Shown: in pieces, positions 1 through 11,324 of the stretch
How the letters are laid out: each line of letters begins with the position of its first letter
Position numbering within the stretch: the stretch's first letter is position 1
Origin: Nematostella vectensis
Lineage: Eukaryota > Cnidaria > Anthozoa > Actiniaria > Edwardsiidae
Assembly (NCBI RefSeq): GCF_932526225.1
Contig: NC_064048.1
Location: 10,734,688 to 10,798,687, forward strand
DNA length: 64,000 nucleotides
Reading direction: 5' to 3'
Translations under genes and position numbers: made by a program
Notes under the pieces: generated by a model
What the model was told of the DNA's origin: nothing
The model's database searches: none
The model's input: only the letters and a program-made list of their open reading frames with translations

Positions 1-340
1 TAAATTGAACGCCACAAAAACATTTTTTTTTTCAACCGTGGGGGTATGTTTGATATATGGACAGGGGCGGCGGATGGGGAGGGCCCTGTGCCTTTTAAGC
101 CAATATGGCTATTTTTACATAAACGCGTGTCACAATTTATAAAAATCGTCATTTTTTAAAAAGTTAAAGAAAAAGTTAATGTGTCGTAGAGCATCCTATA
201 TACTCGACATTTACATCCAAAACCCTAATACACGCATTAAGAATAGCCCATCCTGGAACTGAGGAACACAAGCTTCTAGTAAGCTCAAATACGTTAAACA
301 AGTCAAACTTAGGGCCGAGAAACAGAAAGATACTATCCAT

Positions 341-413
341 GTCTCGACCGGGAATCGAGCCCTTTCGAGCAGAGGTGAGATGCCCCATACGCTGACACGA
401 TAACACACTGGGA
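341..413 (-). mobile_element. tRNA-derived SINE-like segment (degenerate)
   Basis: Read on the minus strand, this stretch has a B-box-like GGCTCGATTCC and, about 40 bases upstream, an A-box-like CAGCGTATGGG, spaced as in a tRNA-type Pol III promoter. The A box fits poorly and I could not fold a clean cloverleaf, so a SINE head or tRNA relic is more likely than a working tRNA gene. The flanks, roughly positions 180-340, contain no other recognisable feature. Confidence 0.4.
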
Positions 414-560
414 CACCCGTGATCCCAGCGGTTTGAGCATATTACACACTCTTCGCAATTATGTAACCAAAAGATGGAAGAAGCTAAAATAATTCCTTTT
501 TCGTGCGCTCTGAATCGATAAAATGAGCATTTTCTAGAATTTCTGGAGCAATTTCTGGAG

Positions 561-1260
561 TTAAAGCCACACTTTTGTTTAAAAGAAGTTATTAATACGA
601 GTTGCATGTTTTCTTTGGTAACGGGATTATTGAAACATCAGTCCGTTATAGTTTCAACAGTTAAAGCCACACTTTTGTTTAAAATAAGTTATGAATATAA
701 ATTGCATGTTTTCTTTGGTAACGAGATTATTGAATTATCAGTCCCTTATCGTTTCAACAGTTAAAGCCACACTTTTGTTTAAAAGAAGTTATGAATATAA
801 GTTGCATGTTTTTTTGGTAACGGGATTATTGAAACATCAGTCCGTTATCGTTTCAACAGTTAAAGCCACACTTTTGTTAAAAAGAAGTTATGAATATAAG
901 TTGCATGTTTTCTTTGGTAACGGGATTATTGAAACATCAGTCCGTTATCGTTTCAACAGTTAAAGCCACACTTTTGTTAAAAAGAAGTTATGAATATAAG
1001 TTGCATGTTTTCTTTGGTAACGGGATTATTGAAACATCAGTCCGTTATAGTTTCAACAGTTAAAGCCACACTTTTGTTTAAAATAAGTTATGAATATAAA
1101 TTGCATGTTTTCTTTGGTAACGAGATTATTGAATTATCAGTCCCTTATCGTTTCAACAGTTAAAGCCACACTTTTGTTTAAAAGAAGTTATGAATATAAG
1201 TTGCATGTTTTTTTGGTAACGGGATTATTGACACATATCAGTCCGTTATCGTTTCCGATC
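561..1260. repeat. 100-bp tandem repeat, 7 copies, with 400-bp higher-order pattern
   Basis: The phrase TTAAAGCCACACTTTTGTT recurs at 561, 661, 761, 860, 960, 1060 and 1160, a period of 99-100 bp. Copies 1-3 share diagnostic variants with copies 5-7: GTTATAG in 1 and 5, the GAATTATCAGTCCC variant in 2 and 6, and the TTTTTTGGTAACG variant in 3 and 7. This implies that a four-monomer block was itself duplicated. A 90-codon reading frame across it is a by-product of the repeat. Confidence 0.95.
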
Positions 1261-2888
1261 GTACGGTAAAAAAAACTGCGGTCGTTTTTAAACATTGGAA
1301 CTAGTCTTTCGAGATCAATGCACAGAAAGGACGGTAAAAATGAATGGAGTGGTCGCTTGAAAATAGTTGAAAATAATTCATTGCTGCTGTTCAGACAGCG
1401 TGTAACTGCCGACGCAAGATTCTGCATATGCTAATTTCATCAGAATAGTTGGAAGTGTTACGCTCTGACGAGAAATAGCGTTTTGTGCTCAATTCAGCAC
1501 AAATCGAAATCATCAGTATTGATGCACTAACGGAACTATAGTGTTGCTTTTCATTTATAGATCGTTTATGTTGTTATAAGAAACTGGTAAAGAAGATTAA
1601 TCATTCTGTGTGGATAATGGCTTGGGGCTACAGCAGCATCGACTAAACAATGTTAACATCGACCAGCGAATGAGTCGCAATGTGACCAAACTTTTTCCTA
1701 TCAGCAAGTTTTAATAGATCAATTTTGAGATCTCAGATCCATTCGATCCACTGGATCCTAGTGGGGAAGGGTTTATTCTCTTTCAAGGCTTTGCAACGAT
1801 TGCAATCTTTGAAAGAGAATATACCTTCCCAGCTAGACCGGACAAGATAAGCAATGACACGATCTGTGGCAACTCTCGCATTATTTTGAATTTTGCTGTC
1901 AAAACTGTAGTTCCTTCTACCTTTGGGTTGAGAACTATAAGCGGCACCTCTACCTTGCAATCTCAATTCACAGCATGATTTGTAAACTTCATGTAAGAGC
2001 AAACAGAAGGCCAAATTCTACTTTATTTCCTGTTTGTTGTGTTGTGATTTTTGTCCAATGAAATTTTAATTCAACATTAATTCTGACGATGTGTGCTTAA
2101 TACATCATCACTTACCGTAGCAACTTGCTGTAAGACAGTGTGATCCCTTATATGCAAAGCTTTTAAAGTGTCTTTTATACGACAATCAGACAAGGAACAA
2201 TCTTTGCTGGGTGTGCAGAAACCTTAACTAAAGCTCAACTATTCTAGATCATGCTAGCTCACTGGGGATACACGATGACCACTCCCCCGGCCTCTATTGG
2301 TTCCTACAGATCACGTGATGACCTTACTAAAGCTTTATTGGCTCACTGGGGGAGGGGGCGCCCCCAGCTCGCGGCCATAAATCCAAGATGGCGCCCAAAA
2401 CACGAGAAAACGGGGTTTTCGTCGCCGAAACACCAACAAACGCCTACTTGTAGGCTAGTCTATATTATGCTTAGATTATTATTTTGATTGGGCAAAATTT
2501 ATTATTTTAAGAATTCAAATTCAGCGAGGAGAATTTCAAAATGATGAAATTGGGAAATGCAATGTATCACTTCAGCTTGGGTTATGATGCTTTGCGGTGA
2601 AAAACTATTTCTCCAAGAAACATAGAAATATTGGAATAAATACTTCACAAAGGGTTTAGAGTCTAAAAGTAGATGATCTAGTGGTTGATAAAGGCGAAAA
2701 TTACTTCAGATTCAGTTGGATTGTACTCAGTCCACGGATCTCGACGAAAATGACGGATTTGGAGCGTTTTGTCGAGTGCGCGCAAAGAAGTAGTCTCCTC
2801 GCAGCCGCTAGTTTCGGTCACGCAAGGAGACTCGCAAAGAAGTGGCATTCAGCTATCGAGTTTTCTACACGCTTGTCCCAAATGAGGT
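1261..2888. other. No gene seen; contains one hairpin and a small duplication
   Basis: No convincing coding exon is visible. A hairpin lies at about 1764-1831, with arms built around GGGAAGG...ATTCTCTTTCAA and its complement. Two related blocks, about 2222-2270 and 2312-2352, both read ACCTTA-CTAAAGCT and then GCTCACTGGGG. Positions 2385-2465 (AAGATGGCGCC...ACGGGGTTTTCG...GGCTAG) resemble the right arm and flank of the palindromic element near 38730-38810, so they probably belong to the same dispersed repeat. Confidence 0.5.
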
Positions 2889-3206
2889 AACCATGCGATT
2901 ACCATGTGATTACCATGTGATTACCATGTGGTTAACATGTGATTACCATGTGATTACCATGCGATTACCATGTGATTACCATGCGATTACTATGTGATTA
3001 CCATGTGATTACCATGTGATTACCATGTGGTTACCATGTGATTACCATGTGGTTACCATGTGATTACCATGTGATTACCATGTGGTTACCATGTGGTTAC
3101 TATGTGGTTACCATGTGGTTACCATGTGGTTACCATGTGGTTACCATGTGGTTACCATGTGATTACCATGTGGTTACCATGTGATTACCATGTGGTTACC
3201 ATGTGT
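2889..3206. repeat. 11-bp minisatellite (TACCATGTGRT), about 29 copies
   Basis: Continuous 11-bp units alternate between ACCATGTGATT and ACCATGTGGTT with occasional ACCATGCG variants. Each unit contains an ATG, but the array shows no coding character. Confidence 0.95.
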
Positions 3207-3529
3207 AACTATCAAAAATCAATACATGTGCTTTGTTGACATGCATCATGGGACAACCATTTTTTTTAATTGGGCAGCCATTTTGTTAAGGTACCATTAT
3301 CCCCCCTACCCTCTCCCCCTTGAATCTTCTTATACAATAAAGCGAATTCCAATAGGTGATCACGTGCCGGTTTGGGTAGTAAACTCTCGCGCTCCGGCGA
3401 TTGACAGCAAAATAACAACAACAAGCAGCAACTTCTTCGGCGCTTAAAAATAAGCCAGAAGAATTGATTACCATTGAAATATTATATTTTTCCGTCGCTC
3501 TCTTGTGCGACGACCACATCAACACCTGC

Positions 3530-3812
3530 ATATCAAACATATTCCCTATGGATAGTGTCCTTCGTTTGTATTGCCTTTTATGGACATTGATGCCCATATT
3601 TAGAAGAGAGAAGTTAAACCGCTCCCTGATCTCCAGAAAACATGGTAAAAAATGCTGATTCCTGTCAATTTGAGACTCGCGGCAAGAATTTGTCAAGAAA
3701 AAAAAATGATCCCTTTGTCAAATCTTTATCTCACTAATCTTGAAAAGCCCTGAGACCCAGGCCGTCAAGAGATTGACCGAGCAGGTTTGAAGGTCACCCA
3801 AATATTCATGTG
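3530..3812 (-). repeat. Dispersed repeat family Y, copy 1
   Basis: In reverse complement this matches segments at about 20095-20345 and 45475-45760. Shared landmarks are CAATATTTGGGTGACC, a TTGGAGG-CTGGGTCTA block, GGGCTTTTCAA, TTTGACCAAG, GAGTCTCAA, GCATTTTTCACC, GGAGATC-GGGAGC and GGGGAATATGTTTGATATG. Copies are diverged but clearly collinear. The adjoining 3370-3500 segment, with AATAACAACAA and a TGAAATATT block, also has a partner near 45265-45400. No coding capacity is evident. Confidence 0.8.
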
Positions 3813-5084
3813 TTTATTTTCGCGATGGTTTGCCACTCAAAATGTCACGTGATTTTTAGTGCAAATTAGTACAATTAGCTCAACATCCCCTATGTTATTA
3901 AAGAAGGCCAATCACGCCGCCATTTTATGCTCCCGCTCAATACCGAGTCACACAAAGCATCCATTTCCACCGGCTAATTCAAGCGAGTAACCAAGATATT
4001 TAATCAAATATCGTCAATAACGTATCAGACTTCATTCGTAGACTATTATTTTGAAGAATCCTTGCAAATTAAACGGTGATAAACAATAACATATGAGTGG
4101 ATGATCGACATTCTTTAAGCTTTTGTTTTCATTGAAAGATTTGTTCTTTCGCTTTTGGTGTGACTGTCGCAGCCATTTTGTTTTTTTCGCTATCTATTTG
4201 TTTCATGGGAGGGGAGGGACAGGAGACGGGTGAAAACAGGTAACTGATTGATATATTTACAGCCAACTGACTCCAATAAATAATACATGTCTTGTGACCG
4301 GGTGTCAAGCCATTTGCATCTTCGATGACAAATCACCGTCCCAAGCAGGACAAACGTCCAAGCAACTCACATGTGAATCCTCCTACAATGAAGGTAAAAG
4401 ACTTAGTTTTGCTGAAACATGGATATAGCCATGTCTGTTATATATTATGCGTATGTTTATTTATGGTTTAAGTTCATAAGTACAAGTATTGTTTAGTAAA
4501 CAAAAGAGCTTGAGTTTCGTGTGAATGACCCGTGACGAGCTTTTGGTCATCAGCCGTTACAGAAAGGTTGACCTTGAATGAAGATTTCACTCCATAAATC
4601 ACTCAGATCATAAGGCGTGTGATGTTTCAAGCTAGAGAAATGTATTTGGTTATTTCTTAACTCAACTACTAGAGAAAACACTATATTTTCATGTTTCTAT
4701 TCCAGGATTTTTATAGTTATCTTAGCCCATTGAACTATTTAGAAAAAACACTACCTGCGAATAGAAAAGTGAAGAATAAGGCAGAAATGTTACGTTCTAT
4801 TTAAGTCCTGACATAACGTAATGTGTTTAAAGAGTACAAAGTACATACCAGCATTCGGACACTCTTGTGACCGGACCGGTCCATATCCGGAACACCATAA
4901 AAAGCACCGTTTTACCTTGTAATTAAATACGGGAACAAAAGTGTTTTTTTATACATATATATAGAAATTCTGACGTAAATTAAAAGGACGTCCTTTGGTT
5001 CAATCCCATTTAAAACATGGAAGGGATAACTAAAGGTTATATTGTGACTGTATAAATAAAGATCCATATGATCACAATCATATC
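3813..5084. other. AT-rich intergenic stretch, nothing recognised
   Basis: No open frame with protein-like composition and no RNA gene was found. A block near 4130-4185 containing TGTCGCAGCCATTTTG is echoed at about 45388 and probably belongs to the same dispersed repeats as its neighbours. Confidence 0.4.
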
Positions 5085-5370
5085 ATCAATCAGTGGCATT
5101 CGTTTTTCTAAATGGTCTAAAAGAGCCTGGGGCGAGCGCGCGGGAGACCTGTGGTGTTCTAATAACGCTAGGGCCTGGGCTTTTTTCAAAATGGCGGCCT
5201 GCAAAATCGTAGTTAACACAAATTTCTGCAAGTTTACGTGGAAGTTCTCGAGCTACACAGTTCTAGGGCGACAAAAACGCAAGAAGATGATTAAAGCGGA
5301 TTTCCAAATATGGTGAGCGAGCTTGAAAAACGAAAGTTTTCAAAACAAGATTGATTGATATGGAAATCAA
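5085..5370 (+). repeat. Dispersed repeat family Z, copy 1
   Basis: Collinear similarity to about 46030-46265 and 59985-60115. Landmarks are TCTAAA-GGT, GAGCCTGGG-CGAGCGCGCGG, a CCTGTGGTGT block, GGCCTGGGCTTTTT, ATGGCGGCCTGCAA, GTAGTTAACACAA, GAGCGAG and AACAAGATTGAT. The third copy is truncated. The copy at 46 kb lies just after a family-Y copy, so Y and Z may be parts of one longer element. Confidence 0.75.
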
Positions 5371-5494
5371 TAATTGCACAATTTCCACAATACCTTGTAT
5401 CAGCATCTCTTTGTCGTAGGTGTAAAGAGTGTCTCTGATATAGTAACTTTATGTGATGTTACACTCTATTACACAGAGCCGGTCAGGCCACGTA

Positions 5495-5520
5495 AGATTT
5501 GGGGGGGGGGGGGGGGGGGG
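5495..5520. repeat. Poly-G run at the end of a dispersed repeat
   Basis: GGCCACGTAAGATT followed by a run of more than 20 G. The same junction occurs inverted near 52500-52525, where a C-rich run precedes AATCTTACGTGGCC, so the G tract marks the boundary of a dispersed element. Confidence 0.6.
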
Positions 5521-5755
5521 TGACATATTGAGAAAATATTTTTTTGGGAGCACAGCCACGCCCCTACTGGTTATTACCTTATAATTTTTAAAAATATTAA
5601 GGGAGAGGGCACATGCTCCCAGTGCCCCATTGTCAGTAACACTGTTATATCTGTAAATGCTTCGAGAGACTCACAAAGGACCTGCATTTTTAGAGATTCA
5701 CAATTTGATTCACAAAAAGATTCACAAATTTCACAATGACATTCTTTTTTTCCAG

Positions 5756-8700
5756 AACCTGCGCCTCTTGTTCCTCGTTTTTACAATAACATTCAATTAC
5801 CCATCATGCATAGAGGGCAAGCACAAGCCAGAGCACCATGCAAAAGGTGAATATTCTATATCTATCCCTATATTCTATTTATATCCCTTTGTTCTATTTG
5901 TATCCCTATATTCTATTTATATCCCTGTATTCTATTTATATCCCTATATTCTATTTATATCCCTATATTATATTTATATCCCTATATTCTATTTGTATCC
6001 CTTTGTTCTATTAATATCCCTATATTCTGTTTATATCCCTATATTCTGTTTATATCCCTATATTCTATATATATCCCTATATTCTGTTTATATCCCTATG
6101 TTCTACTTATATTCCTGTATTCTATTTATATCCCTGTATTCTATTTATATCCATATATTCTGTTTATATCCCTATATTCTATTTATATCCCTATATTCTA
6201 TTTATATCCCTATATTCTATTAATATCTCTATATTCTATTTATATCCCTATATTCTATTTATACCCCTATATTTTATTTATATCCCTGTATTCTATTTAT
6301 ATCCCTATATTCTATTTATATCCCTATATTCTGTTCATATCCCTGTATTCTATTTATATCCCTATATTCTATTTATATCCCTATATTCTATTCATATCCC
6401 TGTATTCTATTTATATCCCTATATTCTATTCATATCCCTATATTATATTTATATCCCTATATTCTATTCATATCCCTATATTCTATTTAGATCCCTATAT
6501 TCTATTTATATCCCTATATTCTATTTATATCCCTATATATTATTTATATCCCTGTATTCTATTTATATCCATATATTCTATTTTTATCCATATATTCTAT
6601 TTATATCCCTATGTTCTACTTATATTCCTGTATTCTATTTATATCCCTGTATTCTATTTATATCCCTATATTCTGTTTATATCCCTATATTCTATTTATA
6701 TCCCTATATTCTATTCATATCCCTAAATTATATTTATATCCCTATATTCTATTCATATATCTATATTCTATTTATATCCCTATATTCTATTTATATCCCT
6801 ATATATTATTTATATCCCTGTATTCTATTTATATCACTATATATTTTTTATATCCCTATATTCTATTCATATCCCTGTATTCTATTTATATCCCTATTAT
6901 CTATTTATATCCCTATATTCTATTTATATCCCTATATTCTATTCATATCCCTGTATTCTATTTATATCCCTATATTCTATTTATATCCCTATATTTTATT
7001 TATATCCCTATATTCTATTTATATCCCTATATTCTATTTATATCCCTGTATTCTATTTATATCCCTGTATTCTATATATATCCCTATATTATATTTATAT
7101 CCCTATATTATATTTATATCCCTATATTATATTCATATCCCTATATTCTATTCATATCCCTATATTCTATTTATATCCCTATATTCTATTTATATCCCTA
7201 TATTCTATTGATATCCCTATATTCTATTTATATCCCTGTATTCTATTTATATCCCTATATTATATTCATATCCCTATATTATATTTATATCCCTATATTA
7301 TATTTATATCCCTATATTCTATTTATATCCCTATATTCTATTTATATCCCTATATTCTATTTATATCCCTGTATTCTATTTATATCCCTATATTCTATTC
7401 ATATCCCTATATTCTATTTATATCCCTGTATTCTATTTATATCCCTGTATTCTATTTATATCCCTGTATTATATTTATATCCCTATATTATATTTATATC
7501 CCTATATTATATTCATATCCCTATATTATATTCATATCCCTATATTATATTCATATCCCTATATTCTATTCATATCCCTATATTATATTTATATCCCTAT
7601 ATGATATTTATATCCCTATTTTTTGCTCATCATCACATACGTACATGCGATCTTTTAACGATTCTATGTTATTTTGTTGTTTCATTATCACGCACGTGCA
7701 CGTGCTCGTATTAACACGACCCTGTTAATTCTTAGCTCATCATGGCACACAGAAATGTACTCTTATTACAGTCTGTTTTTTAAGGTCGTCATCAAGCACG
7801 TGCGAGCCACGCCCTCTCGAAGAAACAGTTCATTCCCTCCATATACAACGGTTTTAGACGAAGCAAAGCCCCAAGTACGTACTAGGGCAGCCTTCTTCTG
7901 GAAATACATCTCCGTTTTACTTCTCAGATTTAAGCAGAAAGTGGTCGCTGTAATCAATCCTGTCAGCACTATAGATTAGATATAATCAACACTTCTCTTT
8001 ACAGAGCGCTGTGACCCGTCCTGCCAGCACTTCTGTACGCCAGACTGTGATTTCGCCTGCTGCATTCCGGCCCCGCCCAAACCCGCTACCCGGAGGAGAG
8101 AGGAGTGTGCTTCCTACTGTCCGCGCTCATGCTACCCGCAGTGTAAGCCTTCCTGTTGCAACGTGAGGCGTTCCTCAGCCTACCGCAGCCACCTTCCCGC
8201 CCATTTTGGCTATGTTCGCCCTCCTCCCGCCCTTGTCCAGACAGCTTCCTTCTCTGAATCTACGCCCCCGTCCTGCCCGGCGAACTGTCCCTCATATTGC
8301 TATCCTACTTGTTCGTACTCTTGCTGTAGTCCTCGTGCAGCTTCGCTCCGTAATTCCCTTCCAATCCGCCGCACAGAGGATCCATTCCGCCGATTTCAAG
8401 GATTGCAGAGCTCATTTCGCGCGGTCGTACCTCAATATGCTCCCGCGGGAATGGCTATTGGTCAGCGGCGGTGTCCAGAGCCATGCGCACGGGATTGTTT
8501 CCCAACATGCACTCCGGCATGCTGTCAGTTGCCGGCACAGCAAACTTACTCTCAACAGCCTTACCAATCTTACGCACCCCTCCCCCCAGCTGGTCAATCC
8601 GCCTTCATCCCCCCCTCACCAATGAGCGAGGGATCAAGGATCTCAAAGGTCATACTCCCCCACCTCCCTCCCCCTGCGTCTTGTCCGGCCTCCTGCCCTG

Positions 8701-9263
8701 CGCAGTGCGCCCCTATATGCTCACCCTTCTGCTGTTCAGAAGCCCAACCACCTCCTCCACCCCCACCCCCACCCTCTGAGGGACCGTCATGCCCTGGGAG
8801 CTGCGCACAGTCGTGCTACCCACAATGTACTCCGAGCTGTTGCATGACTCAGCCCCCACAATTCCCACAGGGGGCACCAGTGTCCGTTCAAATACCTCCC
8901 CAGTCCACCCCTCCACAGTCGACACCCCTTTCGTGTCCAGGCTCCTGCTCGCTCTCGTGCTTCCCACAATGCACCTCCAGCTGTTGCTTACAAAACCAAC
9001 TCCAGCCACCCCTCCCTCCCGCGCTCCCACCCGCTCTCCCTCCGGCTGCTCCTCTGATAGTACTAATCCCCCGCCCTCCCCCCGTGTGTCCGGCGCCGTG
9101 CCCCCCCTCATGTTACCCACAATGCGACAAGGCGTGCTGCTGCATGAAGAGCAAACGGAAGCGGAAGCGATCGATACAGAAAGTGCAAAGCCACCACAAG
9201 CGATCATTGGAGGAGGAGCTAGACAGGCGGGCGAATATTGGTATGTGCGCCACGGACAGATGA
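5756..9263 (+). CDS. Poly-CRD nematocyst-type cysteine-rich protein (minicollagen CRDs, no collagen repeat)
   Basis: Three exons are proposed. Exon A, 5756-5846, follows TTCTTTTTTTCCAG and ends before GTGAAT; it encodes a hydrophobic LRLLFLVFTITF stretch like the core of a signal peptide. Exon B, 7785-7874, ends before GTACGT. Exon C is 8005-9263, after CTTTACAG, with TGA at 9261. The phases agree at both junctions and the exons total 1440 nt, about 479 residues, without a start codon; a tiny first exon upstream is probably missing. Exon C holds eight perfect C-x3-C-x3-C-x3-C-x3-CC domains beginning near 8010, 8106, 8274, 8470, 8680, 8795, 8940 and 9090, for example CPGSCAQSCYPQCTPSCC. The linkers are rich in Pro and Gln, with a run of nine prolines, and the tail is basic (KSKRKRKRS). 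The KR just before domain 1 fits a propeptide cleavage site. In cnidarian minicollagens such domains cross-link the capsule wall by disulfides. Here the Gly-X-Y segment is absent and the domain number is high. Exon C is solid; exons A and B are inference. Confidence 0.85.
5848..7620. repeat. 19-bp minisatellite (TATTTATATCCCTATATTC), about 93 copies
   Basis: Tandem 19-bp units with frequent single-base variants (TATTCATA, CCCTGTATT, TATATTATA). Because 19 is not a multiple of 3, three units make 19 codons and all forward frames can stay open, giving apparent Tyr/Ile/Pro-rich ORFs of 188 and 367 codons. These are not proteins. The array starts at the proposed donor of the poly-CRD gene and fills most of its first intron. 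Confidence 0.95.
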
Positions 9264-9396
9264 CGTCATCTCCAATCACGTGACTATTTGCCGGAATAAT
9301 GATATATTTCTGAACATGTGATCATGAGGCGCATGAAAATTGATGAGCAAGATAGCAGGCGACTTGCACACAGAAATCACGTGTGTTTTTTTTGCG

Positions 9397-9610
9397 TGGA
9401 ATATTCAAGCCAAAATAAATCGGTGAAATGGCTGTTCCTGTCACTCCAGAGAGGGACGAAAATATAAAACCTTTTAATGAAAGCATGTCCTTTTTGGCAA
9501 AAATAATTTCTTGCTGATTTGTAAGCGCTAAATAAGTTTTTTTTTGTTATTTCGCCGTAAAAACCTTGAGCATGCGAGTTACTTAGTGCAAGGTGCTTAT
9601 TGCAAGTGAA
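9397..9610. repeat. Dispersed repeat, diverged partner near 32305-32475
   Basis: Shared blocks in the same order are TCAAGCCAAAATA, GGCTG--CCTGTCAC, GCGC-AAATA-GT, TTTTTGTTATTT-GCCG and TTAGTGC-AG. Copies are degenerate and non-coding. The remaining bases between the poly-CRD stop and the LicD-type gene hold only an A-run near 9717-9730. Confidence 0.5.
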
Positions 9611-9917
9611 ACCAGGATACACATGCAATCTAGAAGAAGACGAAAATGTACGAGTGGAGGAGACTCGATGCTGATTGGTAGAGAATTATTTATAGTACCA
9701 AAGACATCATATTGAGAAAAAAAAAAAAAGCATTTTACAAACATTATAAAGCCCGAACCCTGCGTTGACAACATAGCTAGAGGGGTATTTTGTCATTTGT
9801 TTGGGTTTGTTAAAAATAAAAATATAGATGGTATTATCGGGTAGAGTTTCTCAGTTATCAAAACGTCGCACATGTGTATCGTGTCACACAACGCTCCATT
9901 CAAGCTCCATGTTCGTG

Positions 9918-11297
9918 TCACGTGTCGTGGCAAGCTTGAGGTTTCACTACTTTCCACCAGTCATCCGGGTACAAATGCTTCAAAATTTCAAACTCTCCTC
10001 TCGGAAGACCTATCTCAAACGATCCAAACTTTGTCTTTGGTAACGGCAATTTGACAAGCCACGTCGGGAATGTATGATGTCTACGGTAATGTACGTACAA
10101 GAGCCATGGCTCGATACCAGTCCTCCACAATACTCCGCCATAATCTCTAAATAGAAACAAATCCACCTCAAGTTTCCCGCCGATTTTAGTAAAATGGAAT
10201 TTCCCAGCTTGAGCCAGTCCATTTCTAAATTCGATCCCAGCCGCTTTAAACTTCGCTGAGAATTCCCTGAAGTCTATGCTATCAAAGTCTTCTCTTCGCA
10301 TACCCATGTCTACGTCATTGTCCCAAGGGAGAGGGGCATCGTAGCGCATTGCCCCGTATATCGACCCGTACATAAGCCAATGTGGCAGTTCCATTGAGTC
10401 GAGAATGGTGTGTATTTGGAATGCGAGGTCCATCAAATGCTTCCTTTCATCTTTGCTGAAGTAACATCCAACTCTATTCGTAGTGTACCTGAAACGGTAT
10501 CTGGTCAACTCGCCACCATAGCCAGCTCGCTACCACCAATGGTCAACTCGCCACCGGTGGGAAGTTAACCATTGGTGGAGGCGAGTTGGTATGTAACATT
10601 ATACGATGGAAATGAAGTAGCTTGACTAAAAGAAATTAAAGTAGATGAACAAACAAACTATTCAAGAAGTTTAAAATATTTCAGTTTAATGGAGGGGTTC
10701 TTGTGTGAGCTATTTGCATAAATAAACTAGTTATTTAGGATATGAGACCTCTAGCATATTGCTGAAAAGGCAAATTTCGTAGCTGCAAAATTCGGCGGTA
10801 TGTCCAAAAATCCAATATTGAATCTGGGTGGAGGGGGGGGGGGGGTATGGGTATTGACTCTAAGCCTGTCTTTGTCGAGTTATTTAGAGTTAATGCTTCC
10901 AAAGCAACATAAGTAAGACTGTAACTTGTCTATACTTTAGCGAAAACAAAAGATTGAGTTATAAACGTCATCCTCTTAGAAAGACCAGGCGCTTACCCTA
11001 GGATTGGCTAAAGTGTGTTTGGGTTGGGAGGGGGCGGGGGGTAGTCGTGCGGTCGCACGCTTCTTTACGTTGTTGTTTGGAAGAAAGAAAAACGGTTGAA
11101 ATATACGAGACAGAACGCATTTCCACAGCTAAAACTCCCTAATAAAGGTAAATATTCGTTACATACCTACTATAGCTGGGGAGCTGCCCAAAAAAGAACA
11201 GAACAAGAACCAATGAGAGAAGGGCACACGAGATAAGGCGGTGCCTTATTCGGTACTGGCGGTGCCAGTTCGCTGAGCGACCCGTGTCTTTTTTCAT
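9918..11297 (-). CDS. LicD/fukutin-family type II membrane protein (FKRP-like)
   Basis: Two exons on the minus strand: 11297-11167, ending before GTATGT, and 10488-9918, after CCGTTTCAG. The phases join exactly within an Arg codon, giving 233 residues; an in-frame ATG at 11324 is an alternative start. The N-terminus is short and basic (RQYRIRHR) and is followed by one hydrophobic segment (LISCALLSLVLVLFFFG), the layout of a Golgi type II anchor. Exon 2 has the family signature, LMYGSIYGAMR followed by the acidic PWDNDVDMG, then DLFLFRDYGG and a C-terminal YPDDWW. Related fukutin and FKRP transfer ribitol phosphate onto alpha-dystroglycan glycans, and LicD acts on phosphocholine; the substrate here cannot be read from sequence. 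At about 230 residues it is much shorter than FKRP, as are many invertebrate members. There is no obvious damage. Confidence 0.82.
10501..10592. repeat. Short imperfect hairpin/direct repeat upstream of LicD exon 2
   Basis: GGTCAACTCGCCACC occurs twice (about 10503 and 10541), and a complementary GGTGGAGGCGAGTTGGT follows, so the segment can fold back. It lies inside the proposed intron of the LicD-type gene. Confidence 0.6.
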
Positions 11298-11324
11298 AAT
11301 CTTCTGCGTATGGTTTAGTAGCAT

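Noticed and set aside
1733..2014. 93-codon minus-strand frame
   Set aside because: Runs through a hairpin, has no family signature, and has no supporting splice context.
6611..7714. 367-codon Tyr/Ile/Pro-rich open frame
   Set aside because: Translation of the 19-bp minisatellite, which lacks stops in these frames; inside an intron of the poly-CRD gene.
8005..9263. Cysteine-rich toxin gene
   Set aside because: Regular C-x3 spacing repeated eight times with Pro-rich linkers matches the structural minicollagen CRD, not a venom peptide scaffold.
8206..9283. Several overlapping frames on both strands inside the CRD exon
   Set aside because: GC-rich shadows of the real frame; they lack the regular cysteine pattern.
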